Shown piece by piece: positions 1 to 12,975 of a DNA stretch of 64,000 bases. A program made the translations under genes and the position numbers. Location: assembly GCA_039707465.1 (NCBI GenBank), contig CM077651.1, positions 24,665,019-24,729,018 on the forward strand, read 5' to 3'. This DNA is from Rhabdophis nuchalis. Taxonomy: Eukaryota; Chordata; Lepidosauria; Squamata; Natricidae. How positions within the stretch are numbered: position 1 is the first letter of the stretch; the number at the start of each line of letters is the position of its first letter. Below the pieces are notes generated by a model. The model did not search any database, had not been told where the DNA came from, and worked only from the letters and a program-made list of their open reading frames with translations.

Positions 1-206
1 GAATATTTCTCTTCCTTTTCCCTTTCAACTGCGAGTCAAAAAGGAAAAGCTAAAATCAAAATAAAGCATTAAGTTCAAAAAATGAACTTAATACTCAGAC
101 ATGCTTAGAAAACGAAACTGCTTGATAGGAAGGTGGATATGCCCAGTTACTTTTCAATTGCTTCCAGAAGGTATTGGAATCATCAAGATTCCCCCTTAGT
201 CTACAA

Positions 207-833
207 CAGTGGTGTCCAAACTTTTTTCAAAGAGGGCCAGATTGGATGAAGTGAACATGGTGGAGGGCCGAACATTTTTCCGAACATTCTTTGAACCATT
301 ACAATTAAATGCAAATAAATTATTTTATGCCAAGTTAATTGCAAATGACATACTTTTCATTTCATAACATTAAGATCAACTGACAGTTGAGTTTTCACAA
401 TGTATTGAAAATAAATTTTAAAAAAAACTTACCTACCTCTTTCTCTCTTTCTCTCTTTTTTCCTCTCTCTCTCTCCATTTCTCTCGCTCTTTCTCTCTTT
501 CTTTCTCTCTCTCTCTTCCTCTCTCTCTCTCTCCATTTCTCTCTCTCTCTCTCTTTCTTTCTCTCTCTTTCTCTTTCTTTCTGTCTCCCTTTCTCTCTCA
601 CTCTCTCACTCTCTTTTTCTCTTTCTTCCTCTCTCTCTCTCTCCATTTCTCTCTCTTTCTCTCTCTCTCTCTTTCTTTCTGTCTTTCCACCTCCCTCCCA
701 GCCACACAGCCCCAGAGACAGAGGAAGGAAGGGAGGGCCACATTTACACAGAGCAGGGAGGGCTGTTGGAGGGCCATATTAAACCGACCCCCAGGCCGCA
801 AATGGCCCGCGGGCCGGACTTTGGACATGCCTG
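207..833. mobile_element. non-autonomous hAT element with internal CT-rich satellite
   Basis: The ends form an imperfect terminal inverted repeat (CAGTGGTGTCCAAA at the left; the right end reads CAGGCATGTCCAAA on the other strand). They are flanked by a perfect 8-bp target-site duplication, gtctacaa, at 199-206 and 834-841. The interior has no transposase. Its middle third is a long C/T tract (about 438-690) that opens spurious low-complexity reading frames on both strands. Confidence 0.85.
438..690. repeat. CT-rich (polypyrimidine) microsatellite
   Basis: About 250 bp of almost pure C and T with (CT)n and (CTTT)n blocks and two internal near-repeats of about 120 bp. It lies inside the hAT element 207-833, so it was probably carried in or expanded after insertion. 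Confidence 0.9.
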
Positions 834-1747
834 GTCTACAATCATCCAAAAGTTGTCTTGGATCACTCCTAAGTACTTTCATTCAAAATCAGAGAGCAAC
901 ATTGCCAAAGAAGCAGTTTTAGCAGTAAAATCAGCAGATCACTGGTAAGAGGGTGGGAAAGCAAACCCCTTACCTTGCAGCAGCCATCTTAAGCGGAAAT
1001 TTATTATTCTATATTTCAAAAGAAAGTAGTTACAATTAGCAAGGGATCCTTCTTCTGTTTATTTTAGATCCTATCAGTGATATGGAGATCAGAATATCTA
1101 TCATCTTCTGCTTATTTATTTGCACAGCAGCTGTTCTGCTTGAGATAGACTGTGAATCTCACTTCACAGAACCTTCTAATACAAATTAATCATTTTCTGG
1201 CTACTGGTGTTGCATTTGATTATCTCCAAGTATTCCCTGTTTTATATGCAGAGTTTGTCCTAATTTTTGCAAAACGTTAGAGTAATTAGGTATTTTTTAA
1301 AGTGATAGGATGGCAAAATTTGGGAAACTGTCTTGCCAGGCCAATGATTCATGTTGTTTAATGCAAATATGAACTATTGATTTTCAAACCATCAAAGTAA
1401 TTACCTATTCTGGAGTAACATAGGACTGAACAATAGTTTCTTCTATTATCCAGTTGGGATCATAGAGGAAAGATATAGACCTAGGCAAACACTGTGAAGA
1501 AACAAGAAGGAAAGTAATTATGAAGTACAAACAGTAGAAATGCATAAGCAGATTCATAAAGTGCCAACACTGCTTCTGACATATCACAGTCTCAGTTGCA
1601 CAATGATAATTAGTCATCCATATGGCAGTCTAAACATTCAAAGGAGTGAAGATTGAGCTGCTGCTGCTATGTCACTTTCCAGAGCAATGTTTCCCTTTTG
1701 TCTGGAGCCCAATATGGCAAAGATGTATTGACTTCATTGTCTTAAAC

Positions 1748-1861
1748 CAGGGGTCTCCAACCTTTGCAACTTTAAGTCTGAAGGACTTCAGCTTTGCTGG
1801 CTGGACAATTCTGGAAGCTGAAGTCCTTCAGACTTAAAGTTGCAAAGGTTGGAGACCCCTG
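1748..1861. mobile_element. palindromic hAT MITE, copy 1
   Basis: Begins CAGGGGTCTCCAACC and ends with its reverse complement. The two halves are nearly perfect inverted copies of each other around a short centre (foldback MITE). The 8-bp target-site duplication tcttaaac is perfect at 1740-1747 and 1862-1869. Same family as 16245-16372 and 29059-29187. Confidence 0.9.
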
Positions 1862-1871
1862 TCTTAAACTA

Positions 1872-2287
1872 TAGGAAGTCCTCAACTTACAACAGTTCAC
1901 TTAGTGACTGATCATGTAGGTCACAAAAGGTGATCACGTGACCCAGGGGTGAATTCAACTTACCTTTGCTACCTGTTCACAAATGTGAGTGCGTGCAGAG
2001 CATCAAAAAACGGATGCGATGATTTCCGGGCGGGTGAGTGGAGCCTCCCACCACCATCGCTACCGGTTCGCCCGAACTGGATAGAACCGGCTGAATTGTA
2101 CCACTGACGTGACCCTAGAACACTGCAATTGTCATAAATATAAGCCAGTTGCCAAGCATTTGAATTTTGATCATACAACCGTGGCGATGCTACAGCGATT
2201 GTAAATGTGAAAAATTGTCATAAGTCATTTTTTAGCACTGCCGTTGTAACCTCAAATTATCGCTAAGTGTAAGTCGAGGACCAGCTA
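1872..2287. mobile_element. Tc1/mariner-superfamily (Tigger-like) MITE, interrupted
   Basis: Left end resembles CAGGTAGTCCTC (here TAGGAAGTCCTC) and the right end is its inverted match, with TA duplications at 1870-1871 and 2288-2289. It is split by a 163-bp hAT with its own target-site duplication at 1944-2106. Three other copies occur in the window (9440-9822, 59831-60031, 61507-61899). The superfamily call rests on the TA target and the end sequence. Confidence 0.7.
1944..2106. mobile_element. hAT MITE nested in Tigger-like element
   Basis: Starts CAGGGGTGAATTCAACTT and ends GGCTGAATTGTACCACTG. Perfect 8-bp target-site duplication acgtgacc at 1936-1943 and 2107-2114. It is the younger insertion, since it breaks the surrounding element. 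Confidence 0.88.
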
Positions 2288-4593
2288 TATTTAAAAAAAA
2301 AAAAGATTCTCATTAATACTTTTTTCAGCTTTATCCAAACTTGTCCAACTGTTTGTGGTTTGTTTCCTTTAAAATAAATGCATAGAAACTAGGTTCATGA
2401 AGGCAAATTAGTCAAATGAGTCTAATTTATGATGCTTTCATGAAGCCATGAACTTCACCACACTGACAAACAAAACTGAATTAGATTGTTCCAGAAGTTG
2501 CCATTTTCTTATTGGTGGTCATATTGGTTATGTGTGGAACCAGCATTTACACTCATTCCATGTGCAATGGGTTTTGAAACATGTACACAATAATCACAAA
2601 AAATCGATTATGTTAGGAACCAGTGAATTCCTTTACTGTCCAACATTTCTATTATTAATTGTAGTACTTTTGGTGGCATTTTACTTTTTTAAAAAAAATG
2701 GAACCTGGTATTTAATTAGTGACCTTCTAATTAATAGACTCTGATGCAGCCCCTGCTGTCATGCTTCTCCACAAAACCTGTGCAAGCCACCTTCCATTGT
2801 TAATACTGCTCAGTACAATGGTATTGATAATAATTGACGTATCTACATAAAATGTATAATCACATAAAGATTTAAAGAAAAAATTCCACTTTTTAAACTT
2901 GGTCATCAAATGTATTTAAAAGCTGTTATTCATTATCATAATCTACATTAAATATTGATCCCGGAAGACAGTAGATATATTTCCCCTGCTAATCCAAGCA
3001 CTGTTTCTCATTTATTTCATAGAGAAATTATTCAGGGACATGGTTTAGATCCAACATTCTCATTCTTTCTAGCTATGTTTAAAACTGAAATCATGATTCT
3101 CATGTATTCATATGTTGCTTTACCTGCTCTTTCTGCTTAAATTTAATTTTGAATTTTAATGAATTTTTAGTCTGATCACACTGCATATGCTTTATTTACT
3201 GTATTTCCAAAAGCATTTCAGTGATTAAACATGGCTTTCTATAATTTGAAGTTTACTTTTAGGGATACAGCATATTTAATCAGCTGTTCAAATACCCTTT
3301 GGGCAGGGAACAATCCCACCCCGCTTTCAATAAATAATTTCTCCTAATATAAAGAAACTGCATGTGGGTAAGTCCACACTGATTGCATTAACGTTTTATT
3401 TGATGTAAGTATGTCAATGATTGCAACTTTTTTTTCCTCTAGATGATTAGCAAAGATAAAATAAATACTGGAAATTAGTGCAGCTGATATTGGGCTCAGT
3501 TTTATTATGCTGAATATATTTTTTTTCAAACAGTTCCCTGGCATTTACATTTTAATATTGCTTTCATCTTATCCCTTATGGTGTTCAATAAGTTATTTGA
3601 GGGCCTTGACAATTTTAGTCAGAGGTTCTATCATGAGAGGGTGGAGGAGAAATGCCAGCTCTGGCCATAAAGAAAATTAAACATTGATGTCTACTTCTGA
3701 TTTTTTTTGTTTACTCTGAAATCTGGAATAATTGCTACAATCCAACAAAGCAGGGGAATACTGATTTGGCAAGTGGTGTAAAGCAGGACGAGACAGGCAG
3801 GAATTCATTAAAGTTAGGATGTCTGAAAAGTTGAAGCTAATGACATCATTTTTTAAAATCCTAAACTGATTAAAGAACCAGAGCAGGCAAGTGACAAAAT
3901 ATGCACAATGGCATCATTTATGTATATACTCGGTATATTGTTACAGATATCGGGGCATAAATATATAATCATAGTATTTACATGATGATGGTCCTCTAGT
4001 TTGCTGTTAACACCTCCAGCCTTGTTGCTAAATGAAGAATTAAGAAACTGAAGAAGCTTCTTGGATGAGAAGTGAAACATCTTCAAAGTAAAACCAAAAA
4101 GTCCAGTTGAAAAGCACTTTTGGGACAACCCTGGATGACTGAGAATCTCCAATTGCAGTCTTTAACTTTCAGTGAAGAGACTTTCATCCTGCAGTGCACT
4201 GATTCGGTTCAATTAATAGCTGTAGGATTAATATTTGTATTATCAGTATTTTCAAATTGTAAGGTTTGTAGATTTTTTTTTAATCTTTTGTCAAAAACTG
4301 CATAAATAAAAAGTTTGGGTTTTTTGATTGTTTATTTGATTTCTACAGCCGCCCATCTCAGCAAACCATTCTGAGTGGCTTGTTTGTTTTCCTTATTAGT
4401 ATTAGTATTTGGATTGAAGACTGTAAGCTACAGTGGGAGGTGTGTGTGTGTATGTATCTAAGTGTATCTATATAGATACGTATATATGGATGTGTAAAAT
4501 CTCAGGTGAAAACAGTAGAAAATCATTTTGATATGGTTCCCAAGAAAGCAGCATAGATATATTGATGAACTCATTAAGAGCTGTGCTTGTCTT

Positions 4594-4917
4594 TGTCAGA
4601 CTTTTGTTGCAAAAACCAAACCCAGAAAGTGCACACAGATAACTGATTCAGCAGGATTGATTTAAATAAGAAACTTCTTTATATACAACAATATATATGC
4701 ACAATACCAACAGCAGTGAACACTTTCATTTCAGTTCAGATCAGCAGACAAGTCCAGTCTAGTTTCGTTTTAGAGCTGAGCACAGAGCTAAGCCATGCCC
4801 AGATTCCTTGCTTACGTTTCTGTTTCCAAACAGCCCTCATTGGCTGACTTAGTTGCCATGCCTGTTCATTGGCTGACCTTGATTCCATGTCTCTGCTAGT
4901 TCATGAATGTTCTGACA
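4594..4917 (-). mobile_element. probable solo LTR, TGTCAGA...TCTGACA family
   Basis: Bounded by TGTCAGA and its inverse TCTGACA, with a near 5-bp duplication (gtctt/atctt, 4 of 5). No internal retroviral or retrotransposon coding region is attached, so this is read as a solo LTR. Minus orientation is inferred by analogy with the related copy at 44250-44598. Confidence 0.6.
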
Positions 4918-5230
4918 ATCTTGAAGGAGACCTTTGACTTTACTATGTCATATAATCAGTTTCTGGTTCATTAATTCATAATTCTTACCTACAACCAGCA
5001 GAAGCAGAAAAACCTGAAATATATTAGAAAGACACAATATATTTAGTGGTAAGCAAAAGTAGCTGCAAACTACAATGAAGAGAATCAGAATAACACCCAG
5101 GTTTCTGTGTATGGAAAGCAATGCATCAAGATTGAAGTTACTATGTATCTGTATATTTAATTATTTTTATACATTTGTATATATTAAAGACATTCTATTT
5201 ATACAGTAATTTATGAACAAATGGCATTAA

Positions 5231-5506
<276 letters not shown>

Positions 5507-5524
5507 TGAACCAAATAAATTTTC

Positions 5525-5715
5525 TAACAGTGGGAGTAATTAACCAATGGAATAGCTTGCCTTCAAAAGTTGTGGGTGCTCCATCAGTGGTGGCTTTTAA
5601 AAAGAGACTGGACACCCATTTGTCTGAAATGATACAGGATCTCCTGTTCAAGCAAAGGGATGGACTAGAAGACCTCTGAGGTCTCTTCCAACTCTATTAT
5701 TCTATGTTCTATGAA
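5525..5715 (+). mobile_element. CR1 LINE 3' end
   Basis: Sense-strand remnant of the CR1 ORF2 C-terminus (the NQWNSLPSKVVGAPSV-type segment, decayed) followed by the typical 3' sequence (GGACTAGAAGACCTC, TTCCAACTCTATTATTCTA). Severely 5'-truncated. Confidence 0.85.
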
Positions 5716-5937
5716 ACAAATCAACATTATTGCAGATGCCTTGACCAAGATAAGACTGATATAATATGATTTAAATGATGATGGACAATGGTGATGGGGC
5801 TGGGAATGGTTGTTTCAAGTTACATATTTTAACTTTATATGCAACCATAAAGCTTTTTAACTGATATTGATTTGATTATTTGCCATCAAGTTATTTTTGA
5901 CTTCTAATGGCCACATACAATAGACATTCTCCATGAT

Positions 5938-5990
5938 AATTAATAATAATTTATTAAATTTCTAAACCGCCCCCTCTCCCCGGAGGGATG
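5938..5990 (-). mobile_element. short L2-type LINE 3'-end fragment
   Basis: The AT-rich tail (ttattaaattt) followed by AACCGCCCCCTCTCCCC is the reverse complement of the L2-type 3' end seen at 24437-24957. Only about 50 bp remain. Confidence 0.5.
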
Positions 5991-6520
5991 ATGATCTATC
6001 CCTAACCTTTCACGTTTTGTATTCATCACCACTGTAACTGACTCTATCCACCTTGCTGCTGGTTATCCTTTTCTTCACTTTCCTTCTAACTTTTCCAACA
6101 TTAGAGTTTTCTCCTGGTTTTTGCACAATGTATCTAAAATAAGATAATTTAAGCCTGGTCATTTGTGTCTTGACTGATAACTTTGGGTCGATTTGTTGGA
6201 TAATCTATCAATTTGTTTTCTTAGCTGTCCACAGTATTCTCATAATTCTTCAATACTGATGTTCAAAGCATATCCATTAACTTCAAATGCCACATATATG
6301 GATACAGCACATCATATCTATTTAAGTGTGTAGGGGGGTTAACATTGGTTTGTGTTGTTTAAATGTTGATGTTTCATTCAAGAAAATGTTTTGCACTATA
6401 TATATGTTTAGCTTGCTTTTGACAAAAATCTGCCAAGCAACTTTCAAAAAGGGAAAACGTGCAGGACAAAGAAATTTCCTTTACAATATGCCTTGTTTTA
6501 AGACAAATATTGATAACTAC

Positions 6521-6986
6521 TGTTCTGACCTAGGTTTCCTTAACAAACATGAAGCAGAGTCTGGGTCCCGGCAAAACCTCTTTTATTTACACAACTGTTA
6601 ATTCCTTGCATTCACAGTCATCAAGGCTTGGCAAACAGTCTTTCAGAGGAATATTTATCAACACGAACCTTATCTCACTTGGAGAGCTGCCAGATAACTA
6701 GTTTCCAAATGCAGGGCAAGGCAATCATCTCCAAGGTGTGGCTTTACTCCTAAGTCAACCCTACTTTCATAGTTGTTCTTGTCTTCTGGCAGCTCTGCGC
6801 ATGCACACACTAGGGACAGGCTCCTGCTGTTCCTCTGCCTCACTGCTGTCTAGCTCCTTCTCCGCCTCCGAGGCAGAGCCCTCGTCTGAGCTTCCCTCAG
6901 CCCCCAGGACTGGCCCATGTTCCTCCCCAACCTCCTCACTGTCTGATTCTGCTACCAGCTTTGCTGGCCACTGGCGGGCCACAACA
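6521..6986 (-). mobile_element. solo LTR, TGTTCTGACC...GCCACAACA family
   Basis: Starts TGTT and ends AACA, with a near 5-bp duplication (actac/actat). It shares long stretches with 55158-55690 (GTGGCTTTACTCC, GGACTGGCCCATGTTCCTCC). An AATAAA-type signal reads on the minus strand, so the element is probably antisense to NALCN. No internal genes remain. Confidence 0.72.
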
Positions 6987-7257
6987 ACTATGTAGCAGGT
7001 ATTTTTCTTCTACTCTGCAATTCTGAGCAACTGGAAGCTAGGCATGAATGTTTTCGGGAACAAGGGAAATACTCTTGCAACTACTCAGCTTTCGATAAGC
7101 AGATACATCCTAGCCAGTTTACCAGTTGCTGCAATGCAAAGTACAGTCTTTGCAGATATTTCTTTTCCCCTGTTTCAGAGATTTGATCTGAATCTGAGGT
7201 TTTCTTCTTGGAAATGTTAGCAAGCCCATGAGCAAAAAAATTTCTCATGCTATATGA

Positions 7258-7500
<243 letters not shown>

Positions 7501-8042
7501 TAATTTCCACTTCAGTATACCAGAGGAAAATATGATTTGAAATCACTCTGAAAAGTGTCTAAATATTATTGATGTTTATTCATTTATTTTGTGGCTTTAT
7601 TATTTTCATTTTCAGCATGATGGTCACCTGTCAAGTAGATATTTCTCATTGAATTATCATATTTGTTGTGGCAATATACTTTTTTATAATTGAATCCAAA
7701 GCACTGTAAACTTTATATGCCACCTTTCAATTTTATTTGAAAGGTTTTCAACTTTAACCATAGCTTTTCAGATAGCTAAGCCCTCCAAATATCGATGTGC
7801 TTAAAATGCAAAAATATAATCTAACCTAAAAGCCAATAATTAAAACTGTTAAATAAAATTTCTTTTTCTGATCCTTTGAGCTTCTGAAACTTCCCATTCT
7901 TCCAACTGGTGGGAGGTGTTGGCCTGAGTGCACAGGGTCCATCAAGTCCCTCATGGTGGGGAAGAACTCTGAACCCAAAATTAGGTTGAAGGGGTAGGTG
8001 TTGTTTTTTCATGGAGCTGAAGTCTTGTTAGGAGGCATGGCC

Positions 8043-8395
8043 TGGCTCATCCATACGGATCTGGATGGGTAGTAACAAACTCAGGCTCAACCCGTCCAAG
8101 ACTGAGTGGCTGTGGCTTCCGGCACCCCGGTTCAGCCAGATTATTCCAACTCTGGCCATTGGGGGCGAAACACCAGCCCTCATGGAGAGGGCGCGCAATT
8201 TGGGTGTCCTCCTGGATTCCCGGCTGTCCATGGAGGACCATGTGGCGGCCATGGCCAGGGGGGCTTTCCATCAGGTACGCCTGATGCGCCAATTTTTTAA
8301 ATTTTATATGGTTTTTGTATGTATTTTTAATTTTCCTGTGCGCCGCCCTGAGTCCGTTTGGAGAAGGGCGGGGTATAAATTGAATAAATGAAATG
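8043..8395 (+). mobile_element. L2-type LINE, 5'-truncated and internally deleted
   Basis: Encodes a late reverse-transcriptase segment (NKLRLNPSKTEWLWLPAP, then RNLGVLLDSRLSMEDHV). It jumps after LMRQF directly to the 3' tail with CCTGTGCGCCGCCCTGAGTC and GGCGGGGTATAAAT. The C-terminal coding part seen in the copy at 24437-24957 is missing. Ends in (AATG/AAATG)n. Confidence 0.78.
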
Positions 8396-9439
8396 AAATG
8401 AAAATGAAGCCACTGCAGGATTCTCCTCCTGTTCAGAGTTTCATGGACCAGGTTCCAGCCATGGAGTGACAGATAATTTGGGGCATCTCTAGAAGAAAGA
8501 ATTGTACATATTCTCAACTCCAATATGGTATTGAGTTTTTCCATATGATAATCAGGCTTTTATTCATTATATGATACATCAAAGACCCTTACATTTGGAT
8601 CCTTAAGAGACTTTAAAGTTTTGCAGTATTGAAATGCATTAATTGATTCATCACAGAAATTCTGAAGATCAGTTAGATCCTTAGATTTAAATAGATATTC
8701 TGATTAAGACATAGCTTTTTAAATAATATATAATCCATTCAGTATTTTATTTTAAGCTTCACCACAACCTTTAAAGGCGTAATCTTTAAAATGACTGTTT
8801 AAGATTTGAAAATCAAGAACTTTTCATAAATCAGTGGATGAAAGGGCTATATTCTCAAACCAGTCAAAATATAGATTTTAGGACACCACAAAATGAAGAG
8901 TGCATATCTTCTAATACTTGCTTCACAGTCATCTTTATTAAATTTCTCCTGTGTAAAGGTTACATAGGATTTTTAGGCGAAGTATCAGCATGTTGACAAT
9001 TTTAAGTTACCTTCTGCAGTGTAGGCTTCCTATCCTCAAATGATAGATGGAGGATTTTAAAAAATGCTTTGCCTTTGCTACATGAGTTATCCCTTCTGTC
9101 CATTGTGGCCAAAATTCATTTCTCAAAAGCCCACAGATAGATTTTAAACTGTAATCATGCACGCACATACGCACGCAAATATATAGCCATAAATCTTCCC
9201 GGCAAATGAAAATGAAAATCCAGGTTTACCCTTGATGGATGACTGTTTGATTAAAATTTTAACATTTTAATTATAGCAAATTGAATTCTTATTGGAAAGA
9301 AATAATTTTAGAGATGAACAGAAGAGCCAAATTAATTCAATCAACAGGCTATCTAGAAGGCTATAGATATTCAAAAGCCTATGGATGCTAGAAGAACATA
9401 GGAAATGAAACTACAGTTTAAATATATCAGAAATTTTTA

Positions 9440-9822
9440 CAGGGAGTCCTCAACATAAAAAAGTTATTTAGTGGCCATTCACATTTATGATGGTGCTGAA
9501 AAAAGTGACATGAACAGGCTTCACAAACAAACATTACAGGGCTCCACAGTCACATGATTGCAATCTGGTTGCTTGGCAACTGGCATTTATTTACAATGGA
9601 ACACTTGTCCTTGGGTCACGTGATTGCCATTTTTCCAGATGATTTCTGACAAGGAAAATCAGTGGCTGAAGCCACTTAATGATCACAATGATTTGCTTAA
9701 TGACTGTGGCAAAAAAAGGTTGTAAAAATCAGGTACGGTCGTGTGATGACTCACTTAATGACCGCATCTATTAGCAATGGAGGTTCCAGTTTTGATTGTG
9801 ATCCTAAATTGAGAACCACCTG
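9440..9822. mobile_element. Tigger-like (TA-target) MITE
   Basis: Left end CAGGGAGTCCTCAAC and right end inverted (GAGAACCACCTG), flanked by TA at 9438-9439 and 9823-9824. Same family as 61507-61899 but more decayed. Confidence 0.7.
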
Positions 9823-9947
9823 TATTGCAGCTAAAATCACAAAATAAAGTAGTTGAAACAACTGTTTCCCTTCACAATGATCATCATCAATGTTTTGAAT
9901 AATGTTGGGATTATCCTTCCTAATATTGTGTGTGTGTATCTGTATAC

Positions 9948-9973
9948 ATATATTCACACACACACACACACAC
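9948..9973. repeat. CA microsatellite used as hAT target
   Basis: A short (CA)n run just left of the hAT at 9974. The same dinucleotide continues right of the element (10135-10142), so the hAT landed inside the repeat. Confidence 0.8.
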
Positions 9974-10134
9974 CAGTGATTAGTTTCCATTTTTTTTACT
10001 ATCAGTTCGCTCGTGAACATGCATGCGCTCATGGGCGCTATGCTTCTGCGCAGAAGCATCCAGGCAGGTTTGCAGAGCCTCTCGCCACTACTGGTTCACC
10101 TGATCTGGGCCGAACTGGGAGCAACCCACCTCTG
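9974..10134. mobile_element. hAT MITE inserted in a CA repeat
   Basis: Ends are CAGTGATTAGTTTCC and GGGAGCAACCCACCTCTG. The flanking 8-mer acacacac occurs on both sides, but because the target is a dinucleotide repeat the duplication is less diagnostic here. Confidence 0.7.
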
Positions 10135-10263
10135 ACACACACCACAAAAACAAAACAAAATCTTTTTTTTTCTATATAATGTGGTATAAATTGAAGGAGC
10201 CAATCATCTCACATTACTGATGGTAATATAAGTGTGTAGCTTTTCTCAGATATACCAACACTT

Positions 10264-10656
10264 CAGTGGTGGGTTTCAAATTTTTTAGAACCTACTCTGT
10301 AGGTGTGGCCTATTTTGTGGGCGTGGCTTGGCAGTCATGTGACAGGGTGGGAGTGGCCACCTTTTAAAATGTGGTGAAACTCATTTAACAACGCTCTTGC
10401 TTAGCAACCAAAATTTTGGACTCAATTGTGATGATAAATTCTTTCTTTCTTTCTTTCCTTCCTTCCTTCCTTCCTTCCTTCCTTCCTTCCTTCCTTCCTT
10501 CCTTTCCTTTCCTTTCCTTTCCTTCCCGTTGGGTCACTGGCAGCGGCGGGCCAGATTTACTTCCAGGTACGCCGGTGGAACCCCCTCTCACCGGTTCTCT
10601 AAATTTCACCAACCGGCTCTCGCGAGTAGGTGCGAGCCTGCAGAAACCCACCACTG
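10264..10656. mobile_element. hAT element with TTCC microsatellite
   Basis: Terminal inverted repeat CAGTGGTGGGTTTC / GAAACCCACCACTG. Flanking 8-mers caacactt and caacactc match at 7 of 8. The centre carries a (TTCC)n/(TTTCC)n block at 10441-10525. Confidence 0.85.
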
Positions 10657-12756
10657 CAACACTCTGATGCACTCATATATGATTTTTTATATGGAATAAG
10701 AACCATTTATCATGTGTTGGGGAGAGAGAAATCTCCAGAATTGATTGCAGTCCCTTGCCTCTAATCCTCAAAAAAATTCAAACCACGCTCAAACAAATAT
10801 ACAGACTTGTAAAGGATACTGTTTGAAGCTTGTCCTGTTTCTCGCTTGATGAAAACAAATGGCCTTGTAAGCTGGTTTCTGGAAAGATTAATTGGATACT
10901 TAAATGTCAATTAAGGTAATATAGCTATGGATGGAAGCACCCACAATAAAACATTTAGCAGAACACTAGTCAAGCATGAAACAAGTAACTTGTTTTTACC
11001 ATTTAAAGAAAACTGGAGTTTCATCTATTCTGATTAAAATATATAAACAGATATTGATTGATTCATTGATTGATTCATTGATTGATTAAAAATCAATTAG
11101 CGTCGGAGATATGATACTTAGTGTGACATGGAGATACTATTTTCAGGGGGCAGATTATCCATTATATACCTCACAATTTCAGAATGGGGAAGAAGAGAGC
11201 TTCCTCTTTTTGGTGAAGTTTGGGATTTAGGAATGTTTACGAAGAATTTTTTTGTACCTATTGTAAACCTTTCCTGAATCTCCCATATGTAATGTATTTT
11301 TCTGTTAGTTTCTTTTTTTTTAAAGTGAATGTTTGGGCCCCACCTGCTGTACTTACTCTGATATCAGCAGACATACTGTAGGCATACCCTCTACTCCTTC
11401 AAAGCCAGTGATAATGTAAGAGACTCCGTCAAAAAGACTGACAAACATATGGGAATTAGAAGAGATTTCAGTATGACTGACATTCAGGCATAGACAACCT
11501 GATGTCCTCTGAATGTTAGACTTTTCATTTTTTTGGTTAAGCTGACTAAGGCTGAAGGGAATTTAAGATGAAAACATTAAATTTTCCCATCCTGCAAACT
11601 CTTTAGTTTTCATGTAAGAATCAAGGTGGAATTTTAGAAAAACTGAGACGCCTCGTAACTCTTGTAACAGTAACCCTTGAAATATTTCAGTTCTGACCTA
11701 AATACACAGCTCTGACCTAAATTTTTGTAGAAATTGCTGTCTGTTTCTGGAAGTTACTATTGGCTATTTAATTTGGTGTTCCTTCTATCATGTTTGTACT
11801 GATTACAAGGTATCATATTTAGACACAAATTAAAGAAAGTATCAGCATTCCAAATAGCATCCAAAAGTAAATTACAATCCAAGGCAATGTATTGCTCAAA
11901 GTTCCAATTTATTAAGAGGGCCATGTTGGCACACCTGGAAAAACCCAAATCTGAAAGCTTCACGGTTTCCCCCATCCAGTTAAAAGTTCAAGATCTTGCC
12001 CCTACACCCACAAGTCCATCACAGGGTGCAATATTCCACTGCCATGCTGGCAGTTCCACCCATCCAATTCTGGTCTGGGGTGGAGGTGCAGAGACACAAG
12101 ATGACCTTGGCTTTCTAGAAGGAATTTTGTTATGGCTACATAGTATGTAACGTCTTACAATCCCCCCTCCCATTTTCTCACAATAGAAAATGCATAATAG
12201 AAAGTGTGGCAGGCCAAAGATCCAAAAGAAAAGATGACTACAGGCCTGACAGAAAGAGAGAAAAATGAACTATAATTCACCATAAATTTCAGTTTTATGA
12301 ATACAGAAATGCTGAAAATTTGGCCATCATCTTGAAATTATATAAAATAATACATTTAATGGATGTATATCATGACTTAGGAAAGTATTTAACTTAGGTG
12401 ATTTGGCAAGCCTTATAGTGTGAACAGAGTATCCTTTTCCCAAGCACAATTTTTAGAAACATCATAAAATTGTTTCAAAGTCCAGTTGTCACTCTCAAGA
12501 ATTCCAGTGAAGTGAAACAGCAGAGCAGACAAAGACATGCACAGAGTGCCAAGGGTGTTTCAAATCAGCTGAGCAGACCTGTCAAAGGGGCAGAGTTTCT
12601 TAAATGCTTTGCACTTCTTTTGAATGTTTTGCTCATCCCTATCACTGCAGTAACCATTCCATCTACTGTATAATTTTCAAGCTATATATGCCATAGGTGT
12701 TACTAGAAAAAGAACTAATTTGTTTCATTTGTCAACCTGCGGCTATTTCAATTTAA

Positions 12757-12975
<219 letters not shown>

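Noticed and set aside
387..882. Overlapping 131-, 83- and 94-codon open frames
   Set aside because: They come from the CT-rich satellite inside a hAT element; low-complexity Ser/Leu/Phe or Arg/Glu runs with no homology.
11880..12180. Possible old LTR
   Set aside because: GC-richer and repeat-like, but I found neither TG...CA ends nor a target-site duplication, so it was not called as a feature.
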